Positions 1-5,715 of a stretch of 5,715 nt of DNA are shown here, piece by piece. The position numbers and the translations under genes are program-made. How positions within the stretch are numbered: position 1 is the first letter of the stretch; the number at the start of each line of letters is the position of its first letter. The stretch is from Bacteroidales bacterium UBA6366 (GTDB lineage: Bacteria > Bacteroidota > Bacteroidia > Bacteroidales > UBA932), in assembly GCA_002438845.1 (NCBI GenBank), contig DJRG01000047.1, positions 1-5,715 on the forward strand, in the 5' to 3' direction. Under the pieces are notes generated by a model, which worked only from the letters and a program-made list of their open reading frames with translations, ran no database searches and was not told the origin of the DNA.

Positions 1-16
1 AATCAAAACAGCTTCT
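1..16. repeat. Left arm of window-spanning 16-bp inverted repeat
   Basis: The bases AATCAAAACAGCTTCT are the exact reverse complement of positions 5697-5712. The match stops at position 17 (A facing A5696). An A8 tract follows at 17-24. The arm could be a terminal inverted repeat, half of a dispersed palindromic repeat, or one half of a hairpin cut when a circular or hairpin-containing sequence was linearised. The identity is seen directly; its meaning is not settled by this window. Confidence 0.8.
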
Positions 17-25
17 AAAAAAAAC

Positions 26-39
26 AATCTTCGAAGATT
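26..39. promoter_or_regulatory. Perfect 14-bp palindrome upstream of ATPase gene
   Basis: AATCTTCGAAGATT is self-complementary over all 14 bases. It lies just upstream of the -7 box at 45-52, in what would be the spacer between -33 and -7 elements, where a repressor could bind. Alternatively it is a weak AT-rich terminator stem: read on the minus strand it is followed by G and then eight T, and read on the plus strand by TTTATTAT. The palindrome is certain; the operator role is inference. Confidence 0.4.
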
Positions 40-44
40 TTTAT

Positions 45-52
45 TATCTTTG
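45..52 (+). promoter_or_regulatory. Bacteroidetes-type -7 promoter box for the ATPase gene
   Basis: TATCTTTG matches the Bacteroidetes sigma-ABfr -7 consensus TAnnTTTG exactly and sits 22 bases before the ATG at 75, so transcription would begin near 57-60 with a leader of about 15-18 bases. No clear TTTG -33 element is visible 19-21 bases upstream; that stretch is an A-tract. Confidence 0.55.
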
Positions 53-74
53 AAAAAAATTATCCAGGATTGTT

Positions 75-1274
75 ATGGTGAGCATAGATTATCTTTACTT
101 GATCTCAAATAGAAAAATCAGCAAGATTTCCTTAGACTACAAACGTCCTCTATATTATAGAATTAACTGGTACAACAGGTTGATCGGAATCCGTGGGCCT
201 AAGGGTGTTGGCAAGAGTACGCTCATTTTACAGCACATAAAGGAGACATTTGCCGACAGAAGCAAAGTATTGTATGTCTCCATGGATAATATATGGTTCA
301 GCTCGAACAGCATCATTGATCTCGTTGAATACCACTACACTCATGGAGGAACACACATCTTTCTGGATGAAGTGCACAAATATAAAGGTTGGCAGGATTG
401 CATAAAAAACATCTATGATGATTACCCTGACCTGCATATAGTCTATACCGGATCGTCAATTCTGAATTTAAAGTCAGGAGATGGAGACCTGTCAAGAAGG
501 TTACGCTCATACGAGATGACGGGATTGTCATTCAAGGAGTACTTGGCTTTTGAAGGCGCATTGGATTATGAAACTCTGGAATTGTCGGACATATTGACGA
601 AACATATAAGCATCAGCGCTGATATATGTTCAAAAATCAAAGTACTACCATACTTTGAGCGCTACCTGACCAGCGGTTACTATCCCTTTTATAAAGAAGA
701 GGGCGATGGCTATCTCTCAAGAGTGCAGGAGGTCGTAACCCAGACTATTGATGTGGACATTCCTGCCGTGGAGGAGGTTGAGTATGAAACTCTCCAGAAG
801 TTGAAGAAGTTGCTGATGATTTTGTCCGTTCAAGTACCGTTCATTCCAAAGATGAACGAACTTTATCAGGAATTAGGGACGAACAGAGAGCAAGGATTGA
901 AGTTATTGAATATCCTTGAAGATGCCAGATTGATCTCTATGCTCAAAACGCCGGTAAAAGCAATAAAGCATCTGTCGGCCCCAGACAAACTCTATCTGGA
1001 CAACACAAACCTAATGTATGCCCTGTCCGGCAATGTACAGATCGGGACAACAAGGGAAACTTTTTTCATGAATCAGTTATCTGTGGCACACGAAGTGGCA
1101 TTACCTTCAAAAGGCGATTTCAAAATAGACGGAAAATACCTGTTTGAGGTAGGCGGCAGGAAAAAATCATTTGAGCAGATCAAAGATGAGGAAAACAGTT
1201 ATCTTGCAATAGACTCAATAGAGACTGGCAACGGCAACAGAATTCCCTTATGGCTTTTCGGCTTCATCGGATAG
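75..1274 (+). CDS. AAA-type ATPase with DUF4143-like C-terminal domain
   Basis: This 399-residue protein resembles the AAA_14/DUF4143 family of solitary ATPases, common in Bacteroidetes and archaea and of unknown cellular role. The N-terminal ATPase domain (about 35-160) has Walker A GPKGVGKST (41-49, Lys47), Walker B HIFLDEVH (Asp98, Glu99), a sensor-like TGSS (125-128) and an Arg-rich SRRLR (140-144) that could supply an arginine finger. The middle (about 190-300) is helical. The C-terminus (about 325-390) has RETFF with Glu328, then Asp348 and EVGGRKK with Glu358 and Lys363/364, a degenerate PD-(D/E)xK-like arrangement. No signal peptide or membrane segment is seen, so it is cytoplasmic. 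AGGA at 66-69 lies five bases before the ATG. Its length is usual for the family and the reading frame is intact. Base composition is more AT-rich than the two downstream genes, which suggests separate acquisition. It stands alone and converges on the GH2 gene. The family call is firm; the function is unknown. Confidence 0.9.
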   Translation: MVSIDYLYLISNRKISKISLDYKRPLYYRINWYNRLIGIRGPKGVGKSTLILQHIKETFADRSKVLYVSMDNIWFSSNSIIDLVEYHYTHGGTHIFLDEVHKYKGWQDCIKNIYDDYPDLHIVYTGSSILNLKSGDGDLSRRLRSYEMTGLSFKEYLAFEGALDYETLELSDILTKHISISADICSKIKVLPYFERYLTSGYYPFYKEEGDGYLSRVQEVVTQTIDVDIPAVEEVEYETLQKLKKLLMILSVQVPFIPKMNELYQELGTNREQGLKLLNILEDARLISMLKTPVKAIKHLSAPDKLYLDNTNLMYALSGNVQIGTTRETFFMNQLSVAHEVALPSKGDFKIDGKYLFEVGGRKKSFEQIKDEENSYLAIDSIETGNGNRIPLWLFGFIG

Positions 1275-1276
1275 AA

Positions 1277-1350
1277 CATCTTTGCCCCAAAATCCGGCTT
1301 CAGAATGAACTGCATTCAAACTGAAACCGGATGCAATTATCGCAAAGATG
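1277..1350. terminator. Imperfect long hairpin between convergent genes, possible bidirectional terminator
   Basis: Between the stop codons at 1274 and 1356, CATCTTTGC (1277-1285) pairs perfectly with GCAAAGATG (1342-1350), ATCCGG (1292-1297) with CCGGAT (1327-1332), and TTCAG (1299-1303) with CTGAA (1321-1325). These are nested in the right order, giving one long stem with an asymmetric internal loop and an apical region of 17 bases. No T-tract directly follows either side, so it is not a textbook intrinsic terminator. The convergent position fits a role in stopping transcription from both sides. The pairing is seen; the function is inferred. Confidence 0.5.
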
Positions 1351-1355
1351 AATGG

Positions 1356-3470
1356 CTACTTTGCCTTCTTGAGGGTTATCTCGTCGGTGACGCCGTTGTT
1401 GGAGACGACACGTAAGGTGTCCTCGGCGGTCTTGAGACGGACGGCCGGGAATGTCCAGACCACTCCGCTGGACTCCTCGGAGGATGTCAGACGGGAGACC
1501 ATGCGGCCGTTCTGGTAGAGGGTCAGGTATTTGGCGTTGCTGTAGACCTTGATGCGGAGTTCCTCGCCGGCAGGGAAGTATTTCAAGCGGCTTGACGTGA
1601 TGTGGACAGTGGTCTCTTCCTTGTTCCAAAGGGACTTGTAGAGGTAGAACACGTCCTTTCTCGTCTGGCGGTCACGGGTCACGAGACCCTTGTCGTTCAT
1701 GTACTTGCGGTCGTTGTTCCGCACGAACTTGACACCGTCCTCGGAGTCCATGTATCCCTCCTGGCGGTTAGCCACAGGGAAATCGAAGAGAACCCAGACA
1801 GAGGTGAAGTTCAGCCACGGCATCGCCTTGATCTGGCGGACGTAGGACTCGTGGAAACGGTTGCCATATTCCTCATAATGCTTGGAATCGTCTTCCTTGT
1901 CGCGTACCGCGTCGGCAGGATTCCACACGTGGCAGAAAGGATTGATGCCGACACCATATTCAGAGACATTGAAAGGCATGTCCGGCTTCATCTCATGGAG
2001 TTTCTTCATTGAGGTAGAAAGTCCGCCGAAGTCATTCGGAGTCCAGTACCACCCATAGTAAATATTCTGCGAGCAGAAGTCACCTTTGAGGTCCTGATAG
2101 CCGTCCCGGGCAAGCCTCGAGCAGTCTGTGAAACCGACGAAACGGTCCGGATCCAGTTTCTTAGTGAAATCGTAGAGCCTTTCCGTCTCCCTTACAACCC
2201 GCTCTGCGTCAAGCGGTCCCTGGAGGTCATTGTTGTTTCCCCATGTGTCAAGTTCGTTCCACATACCCCAGAAAGCGATGGAAGGGTGATTGTAGAGGTT
2301 GTTCACCATCTCCTTCATCTGATGGTGGATGTTGTTGAAATAGCCCTGCGTGGCATTCGTTCCGCAGACGTTCACCCAAGGCACCTCCGTCTGCACGATG
2401 ATGCCCAATGAGTCACATAACTGGAAGGCAAAGTCATTGTGAGGATAGTGTGCCAAACGCAGGAAATTGGCGCCCAACTCCTTGACAATGCGGTAGTCCC
2501 GGCGGTAGTCGGCCAGAGTCAATGCGGATGCCTTTCCATCGGTGTCCTGATGCATCGCCACACCACGGAGACGGTAAGGACGGCCGTTGAGGATGAAGCC
2601 TCTCTCCGGATCCATCTCAATTGAGCGATAGCCGACTTTGGTCTCGGCTATGTCCATCATTCTCTTACCCTTGAAAAGTTCGACACGGATCGTGTAGAGG
2701 TAAGGATCCCTCATTCCGTCCCAAAGATGCATCCCGGAAAGGATGAACTCGTGATCGAAGTCATACTCCGAAAACGCTCCCACAGGAACCTCACGGTCAG
2801 CCTGATAGCCCAACGTGCCGTTGGCCTCCAGCAGTTGGACACGCACAAGGATGTTAGCGTCCCTGTTGCTGGAATTGATGATTTTGGTCTTGACGTTGGT
2901 GACCACCTTTTTCTTTGTCACGACAGGGGTCTCGCAGCGGAGCCTGTACATTCCGTAGTCTTCCGGCGAGAAATAGACATCGTCCATGACCAGAAGCCAG
3001 ACCGGGTTGTGAAGTCCTCCGTTCTTGTTGAAGTCCGAGGTGACAGGAGCCATTTCGAGATCCTCCGAGTTGTCGCAAATCACCTCAACCCTGTTAATCC
3101 CTCTGTCAATAGCCTCAGTGATGTCTACAGAGAAAGGAGTGTACCCTCCCTTATGAGAGGCAACCTGCTCTCCGTTGACCTTGATGACGGCAGCCTGAGC
3201 CGCGCCCTCGAAAAAGAGGTAGTATGTTTTCTTCACGTCAGTTATACGCAGATCGCAGCGATAGGTGGCCTTGCCTCTGTAGTAGTAAGGGGAATGTCCG
3301 TCCTCCGCATTGTAGGAGTGCGGAACCTCAACCGCCTGCCAGGATGATCCATCCTTACTGAACTCCCACTCTTTCAACTGTTCCTGACGGAATCCACGGA
3401 TTTGCCCCTCCATCGGGAGGACTGAAAAAAGGACCGCCGCGAGCACGGCGCAAAGAAAATGTCTTTTCAT
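1356..3470 (-). CDS. Exported glycoside hydrolase family 2 enzyme, probable beta-galactosidase
   Basis: This is a retaining GH2 hydrolase that probably removes terminal beta-linked sugars, most likely galactose, from glycans in the periplasm or at the cell surface. Numbering here uses the 704-residue form. The start MKRHFL gives a classic signal peptide (about 1-22, hydrophobic CAVLAAVLFSVLP) without a lipobox. Next come a sugar-binding jelly-roll domain (about 30-165), an immunoglobulin-like domain (170-280), a TIM barrel (282-593) and a DUF4982-like C-terminal domain (about 622-698, with YSNAKYLTLYQNGR). Active-site landmarks are RLAHYPHND (Arg338, His341, His344), the acid/base Glu406 in WNELD, the nucleophile Glu504 in NVSEYG, and Trp559 in VWVLFDF. 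DKGLVTRDRQTRKDVFYLYK is typical of the family. It is shorter than LacZ-type enzymes, which exceed 1,000 residues. A longer start at 3491 adds seven residues (MSKSFIL), but the -7 box at 3499-3506 leaves almost no leader for it. It stands alone, with no SusC/SusD genes in view. Beta-glucuronidase or another GH2 specificity is possible. GH2 membership is very sure; substrate is not. Confidence 0.93.
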   Translation of the reverse strand: MKRHFLCAVLAAVLFSVLPMEGQIRGFRQEQLKEWEFSKDGSSWQAVEVPHSYNAEDGHSPYYYRGKATYRCDLRITDVKKTYYLFFEGAAQAAVIKVNGEQVASHKGGYTPFSVDITEAIDRGINRVEVICDNSEDLEMAPVTSDFNKNGGLHNPVWLLVMDDVYFSPEDYGMYRLRCETPVVTKKKVVTNVKTKIINSSNRDANILVRVQLLEANGTLGYQADREVPVGAFSEYDFDHEFILSGMHLWDGMRDPYLYTIRVELFKGKRMMDIAETKVGYRSIEMDPERGFILNGRPYRLRGVAMHQDTDGKASALTLADYRRDYRIVKELGANFLRLAHYPHNDFAFQLCDSLGIIVQTEVPWVNVCGTNATQGYFNNIHHQMKEMVNNLYNHPSIAFWGMWNELDTWGNNNDLQGPLDAERVVRETERLYDFTKKLDPDRFVGFTDCSRLARDGYQDLKGDFCSQNIYYGWYWTPNDFGGLSTSMKKLHEMKPDMPFNVSEYGVGINPFCHVWNPADAVRDKEDDSKHYEEYGNRFHESYVRQIKAMPWLNFTSVWVLFDFPVANRQEGYMDSEDGVKFVRNNDRKYMNDKGLVTRDRQTRKDVFYLYKSLWNKEETTVHITSSRLKYFPAGEELRIKVYSNAKYLTLYQNGRMVSRLTSSEESSGVVWTFPAVRLKTAEDTLRVVSNNGVTDEITLKKAK

Positions 3471-3498
3471 CAAGATGAATGATTTACTCATAATTAGA

Positions 3499-3506
3499 CA
3501 AAGTTA
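3499..3506 (-). promoter_or_regulatory. Bacteroidetes-type -7 box for the GH2 gene
   Basis: Read on the minus strand this is TAACTTTG, an exact match to TAnnTTTG. Transcription would start near 3492-3494, giving a leader of about 22-24 bases to the ATG at 3470, while the ATG at 3491 would be practically leaderless. This supports the downstream start. The -33 region is weak, with no TTTG at the expected distance. Confidence 0.55.
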
Positions 3507-3527
3507 GCAATAATCATCGGAATTTCT

Positions 3528-3535
3528 TAACTTCG
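3528..3535 (+). promoter_or_regulatory. Candidate -7 box for the LTA synthase-family gene
   Basis: TAACTTCG differs from the TAnnTTTG consensus at one base and lies 29 bases before the ATG at 3565. The predicted start of transcription is near 3540-3543, giving a short AT-rich leader without a Shine-Dalgarno site, as is usual in Bacteroidetes. The minus-strand box for the GH2 gene is only about 20 bases away, so the two divergent promoters would overlap. No good -33 element is seen. Confidence 0.35.
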
Positions 3536-3564
3536 CACTATATTATCATCAATCATTTCGTTCC

Positions 3565-5694
3565 ATGAACAGAAATTGCTTAAGAAACTATGACAAAACG
3601 AGGAAAGTTCATGACTGGTTCAGATACTTTGCTCCCAGATTCATAATATTTTCGGCCGTACTTGGATTCCTCACCAGGATTCTTCTGCTGTTCGTCCCTC
3701 CGACAGTGATCGGATTCACCGCGGTCGAGTGGGTGAAGATATTCCTGCTGGGCCTCATCAACGACATCGCTTTCTCGGTGCTGGCTCTTGCTCCGGCGAT
3801 GCTGGTCCAGGCCACGCTGAACGACGCCAAATACAAGAAACCGCTCTGTGCCGTCATAGGAGCCACGCTGCTCGCCTTCGCGGTATATTCCCTTCTGCCG
3901 TCCAACATATTCACTGAATATGGTTCCGTCGTTCCGACGATAGCCCGCGTTCTTTCGATCCTGCTGCTTGGTTGTTTCTGCCTCAGGCTTTTCCTTCCAG
4001 GCGTCAGGGAAAGCTGGTGCAAGGCCGGTCTTCTGTTCACAATGGGGCTGTACGTATTCCTGATGATTTTCAACGTCATCTCGGAGTGCATCTTTTGGAA
4101 CGAATTCGGGGTGCGGTACAACTTCATCGCCGTCGATTATCTGGTCTACACGAACGAGGTGATCGGGAATATCATGGAGTCCTACCCTATCCTGCCGCTG
4201 TTCCTCGGGGTGCTGTCGGTGGCGGTGCTTGTCAGCTGGAGAATGTTCAGGAAGAGAGATTTCAGCGAGGCCGGCAACGGAGGTGCGGTGTCGTTCTTTG
4301 CGACGTTTGTCATCTATGCCGTCCTGTTCACGGGGAGTTTCTTCTGGCTGCGGTTCAGTTACAGTAACCTTCAGAGCGACAACAACTACGCGACAGAGCT
4401 TCAGTGCAACGGATGCTGGAACTTCCTCGAGGCCTACAGCAGCAGTACTCTTGAATATGACCGTTTCTACCAGATGCTTCCTGCCGATGAGGCCTCGGCG
4501 CTCAAGCTTGAGCTCTGCAATCAAGTCACTGAGCCTTCACAGTCGGTCACCGAGCCTGTCGAAGTGACCGGAACACAAATTATCCGTGACACCGTTCCAC
4601 CCATCAAAAAGAACATCGTGGTGATCGCCGTGGAGAGCCTGAGCGCCGACTTCCTCTCCGCCTACGGCAACGAGGACGGCATCACCCCCAACCTCGACAC
4701 ACTTATAGAAAAGAGTCTCGTCTTCGACAACCTCTACGCCGCCGGCAACCGTTCCGTCCGAGGCCTTGAGGCCCTTACCCTCTGCCTCCCTCCAAGCGCG
4801 GGGGAAAGCCTTATCAAAAGGCCAGGCAACTCCGGCCTGTTCTCAACCGGCACAGTGCTGAGAGCCAACGGCTACACCACCTCGTTCATCTACGGAGGCG
4901 ACAGCTATTTCGACAACATGCGGACATACTTCTCCGGCAACGGTTTCGAGATCATCGACAAGGCCAGCTACCCGAAGGAAGACATCACGTTCGCCAACAT
5001 CTGGGGCACATGCGACGAGGATTCGTACAGAGTGGCCCTGAAAGAGTTCGACAAGAAGGCCGAGAGCGGCACCCCGTTCCACGCTATCATATTCACAATC
5101 AGCAACCACCGCCCATACACATTCCCGGAAGGGAAGATAACCTACGATGGTGAGATGAAGTCGCGCTCCGCCGCCGTGAAGTACACCGACTTCGCCATCG
5201 GGCAGTTCCTCGCCGAGGCCTTGCGCAAGCCTTGGTTCGGAAACACGGTCTTCGTCGTCGTGGCCGACCACTGCGCCTCCAGCGCCGGCAAGACCAGCAT
5301 CCCGGTGGACAAGTACCACATCCCTGCGATAGTATATTCCCCAGGCTTCATCCGTCCTCAAAGAGTGGAAAAACTCTGCTCGCAGATCGACCTGATGCCG
5401 ACAGTGTTCTCCCTGCTACACTTCTCCTACGACTCGAAGTTCTACGGCCAGAACATACTTGATTCTGAATATAACCAAAGAGCCTTCATGGCCACCTATC
5501 AGGATCTCGGCTACTACAGTGACGATGTGCTGACCGTACTCTCCCCCGTCCGCCGCATCCAGCAGTTCGACGTGACCATGACCGAGCCGTGGCATCACAC
5601 CGAGACCGTCAAGGGAACTCCGATGGGCAGCCTTGTGAAAGAGGCCCAGGCCTTTTACCAAACCGTCAACCTCTGTCCTCTAACAAAGGAATAG
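3565..5694 (+). CDS. LTA synthase family membrane phosphotransferase (sulfatase fold)
   Basis: This 709-residue protein belongs to the LtaS/OpgB-like alkaline phosphatase superfamily (PF00884), whose members transfer phosphoglycerol or related phospho-groups from lipid onto envelope polymers. The acceptor here is unknown; Bacteroidetes do not make classical lipoteichoic acid. After a basic N-terminus come seven hydrophobic segments (about 25-46, 56-83, 92-112, 125-145, 154-174, 206-225, 241-262). Lys/Arg-rich loops alternate so that the catalytic domain falls in the periplasm. A linker (263-348) includes a VTEP duplication (321-336) derived from a REP-like hairpin. The catalytic domain (about 349-640) starts KKNIVVIAVES with metal ligand Glu357. 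It then has GNRSVRGLEALTLC, where Ser397 occupies the usual Thr nucleophile position, followed by SNHRPY (His515), VVADHCASSAGK (Asp568, His569) and KYHIP (His585). The fold is complete and the frame is intact. It is monocistronic and divergent from the GH2 gene, and has no maturation motif of true sulfatases (CxPxR). Family assignment is very sure; substrate is not. Confidence 0.93.
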   Translation: MNRNCLRNYDKTRKVHDWFRYFAPRFIIFSAVLGFLTRILLLFVPPTVIGFTAVEWVKIFLLGLINDIAFSVLALAPAMLVQATLNDAKYKKPLCAVIGATLLAFAVYSLLPSNIFTEYGSVVPTIARVLSILLLGCFCLRLFLPGVRESWCKAGLLFTMGLYVFLMIFNVISECIFWNEFGVRYNFIAVDYLVYTNEVIGNIMESYPILPLFLGVLSVAVLVSWRMFRKRDFSEAGNGGAVSFFATFVIYAVLFTGSFFWLRFSYSNLQSDNNYATELQCNGCWNFLEAYSSSTLEYDRFYQMLPADEASALKLELCNQVTEPSQSVTEPVEVTGTQIIRDTVPPIKKNIVVIAVESLSADFLSAYGNEDGITPNLDTLIEKSLVFDNLYAAGNRSVRGLEALTLCLPPSAGESLIKRPGNSGLFSTGTVLRANGYTTSFIYGGDSYFDNMRTYFSGNGFEIIDKASYPKEDITFANIWGTCDEDSYRVALKEFDKKAESGTPFHAIIFTISNHRPYTFPEGKITYDGEMKSRSAAVKYTDFAIGQFLAEALRKPWFGNTVFVVVADHCASSAGKTSIPVDKYHIPAIVYSPGFIRPQRVEKLCSQIDLMPTVFSLLHFSYDSKFYGQNILDSEYNQRAFMATYQDLGYYSDDVLTVLSPVRRIQQFDVTMTEPWHHTETVKGTPMGSLVKEAQAFYQTVNLCPLTKE
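4525..4572 (+). repeat. REP-like palindromic repeat inside the LTA synthase-family gene
   Basis: CGGTCAC (4544-4550) pairs perfectly with GTGACCG (4564-4570). Inside it, CGA (4551-4553) pairs with TCG (4559-4561), leaving a GCCTG loop and an AA bulge, which is the bulged hairpin form of REP elements. A degenerate half copy precedes it: GTCACTGAGCCT (4525-4536) repeats as GTCACCGAGCCT (4546-4557) exactly 21 bases later. In frame it encodes VTEPSQS-VTEPVEV-TG (residues 321-336). The core GAGCCTGTCGAAGTG resembles a dispersed repeat I recall from Bacteroidetes genomes, often seen in proteins as SVTEPVEV. The hairpin and direct repeat are seen; REP membership rests on memory. Confidence 0.7.
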
Positions 5695-5696
5695 TA

Positions 5697-5712
5697 AGAA
5701 GCTGTTTTGATT
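5697..5712. repeat. Right arm of window-spanning 16-bp inverted repeat
   Basis: AGAAGCTGTTTTGATT is the exact reverse complement of positions 1-16. It begins three bases after the stop codon of the LTA synthase-family gene, where a terminator stem would be expected. If the window's ends were joined, the two arms would form a 16-bp stem with loop TGT (5713-5715), followed on the plus strand by an A8 tract, not by T. Confidence 0.8.
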
Positions 5713-5715
5713 TGT

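Noticed and set aside
1602..2012. A 136-codon open frame on the plus strand
   Set aside because: It is antisense to the GH2 catalytic region, including the nucleophile motif, and is a low-information shadow.
2727..3347. A 206-codon open frame on the plus strand
   Set aside because: It is antisense to the conserved N-terminal domains of the GH2 gene, has no promoter or recognisable fold, and the GH2 frame explains the sequence.
3400..3470. Lipoprotein signal for the GH2 enzyme because of a Cys near the N-terminus
   Set aside because: The Cys in HFLCAV comes before the hydrophobic core, not after it, and no L-[AS]-[GA]-C lipobox follows, so an ordinary signal peptide fits better.
3580..4524. 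A 314-codon open frame on the minus strand
   Set aside because: It lies fully antisense to the membrane region of the LTA synthase-family gene. Its translation is rich in charged residues and has no recognisable domain, as expected for a shadow of a hydrophobic GC-rich gene.
1356..5694. A polysaccharide utilisation locus
   Set aside because: There is only one glycosidase, and no SusC/SusD pair, sensor or sigma/anti-sigma gene in the window.
75..5694. A three-gene defence or conflict system
   Set aside because: The genes are on alternating strands with separate promoters, differ in composition, and two of them are ordinary envelope or glycan enzymes.
3565..5694. A true sulfatase
   Set aside because: There is no CxPxR formylglycine motif, and the membrane-domain architecture and VRGLEA motif match the LTA synthase/phosphoglycerol transferase branch.
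1..5715. A small circular plasmid or phage-like replicon
   Set aside because: Joining the ends would complete a hairpin, but there is no replication, mobilisation or partition gene, and the cargo looks chromosomal. Circularity cannot be shown from this sequence.

Overview
The window looks like a piece of a Bacteroidales chromosome, probably gut-associated; I cannot name the genus. The grounds are the protein families, Bacteroidetes-type -7 promoter boxes (TAnnTTTG) in front of genes, and short leaders without strong Shine-Dalgarno sites. It carries three complete protein genes, and no stretch over 300 bases lacks a gene.

Layout. Positions 1-74 hold one arm of an inverted repeat, an A-tract, a 14-bp palindrome and a -7 box. 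A solitary AAA-type ATPase with a DUF4143-like C-terminus follows on the plus strand (75-1274). It is visibly more AT-rich than the rest. It converges on an exported glycoside hydrolase family 2 enzyme on the minus strand (1356-3470, or from 3491 with an alternative start), and an imperfect 74-base hairpin (1277-1350) lies between the two stop codons. A compact divergent promoter region (about 3492-3564) separates the GH2 gene from a plus-strand membrane protein of the LTA synthase/phosphoglycerol transferase (sulfatase-fold) family (3565-5694). That protein has seven predicted membrane segments and a periplasmic catalytic domain. The last 20 bases hold the second arm of the inverted repeat.

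How the genes relate. No two genes share an operon. The GH2 enzyme probably trims beta-linked glycans in the periplasm or at the surface. The transferase probably modifies an envelope polymer with a phospho-substituent. The ATPase is an accessory-type gene of unknown role. I see no SusC/SusD pair, sulfatase set, transposase, tRNA, CRISPR array or replication gene.

Most interesting points: (i) a perfect 16-bp inverted repeat sits at the two ends of the window; (ii) a REP-like hairpin lies in frame inside the transferase gene and encodes a VTEP-type duplication in the linker before the catalytic domain; (iii) the transferase has Ser where this family normally has its Thr nucleophile. I found no convincing new multi-gene system.
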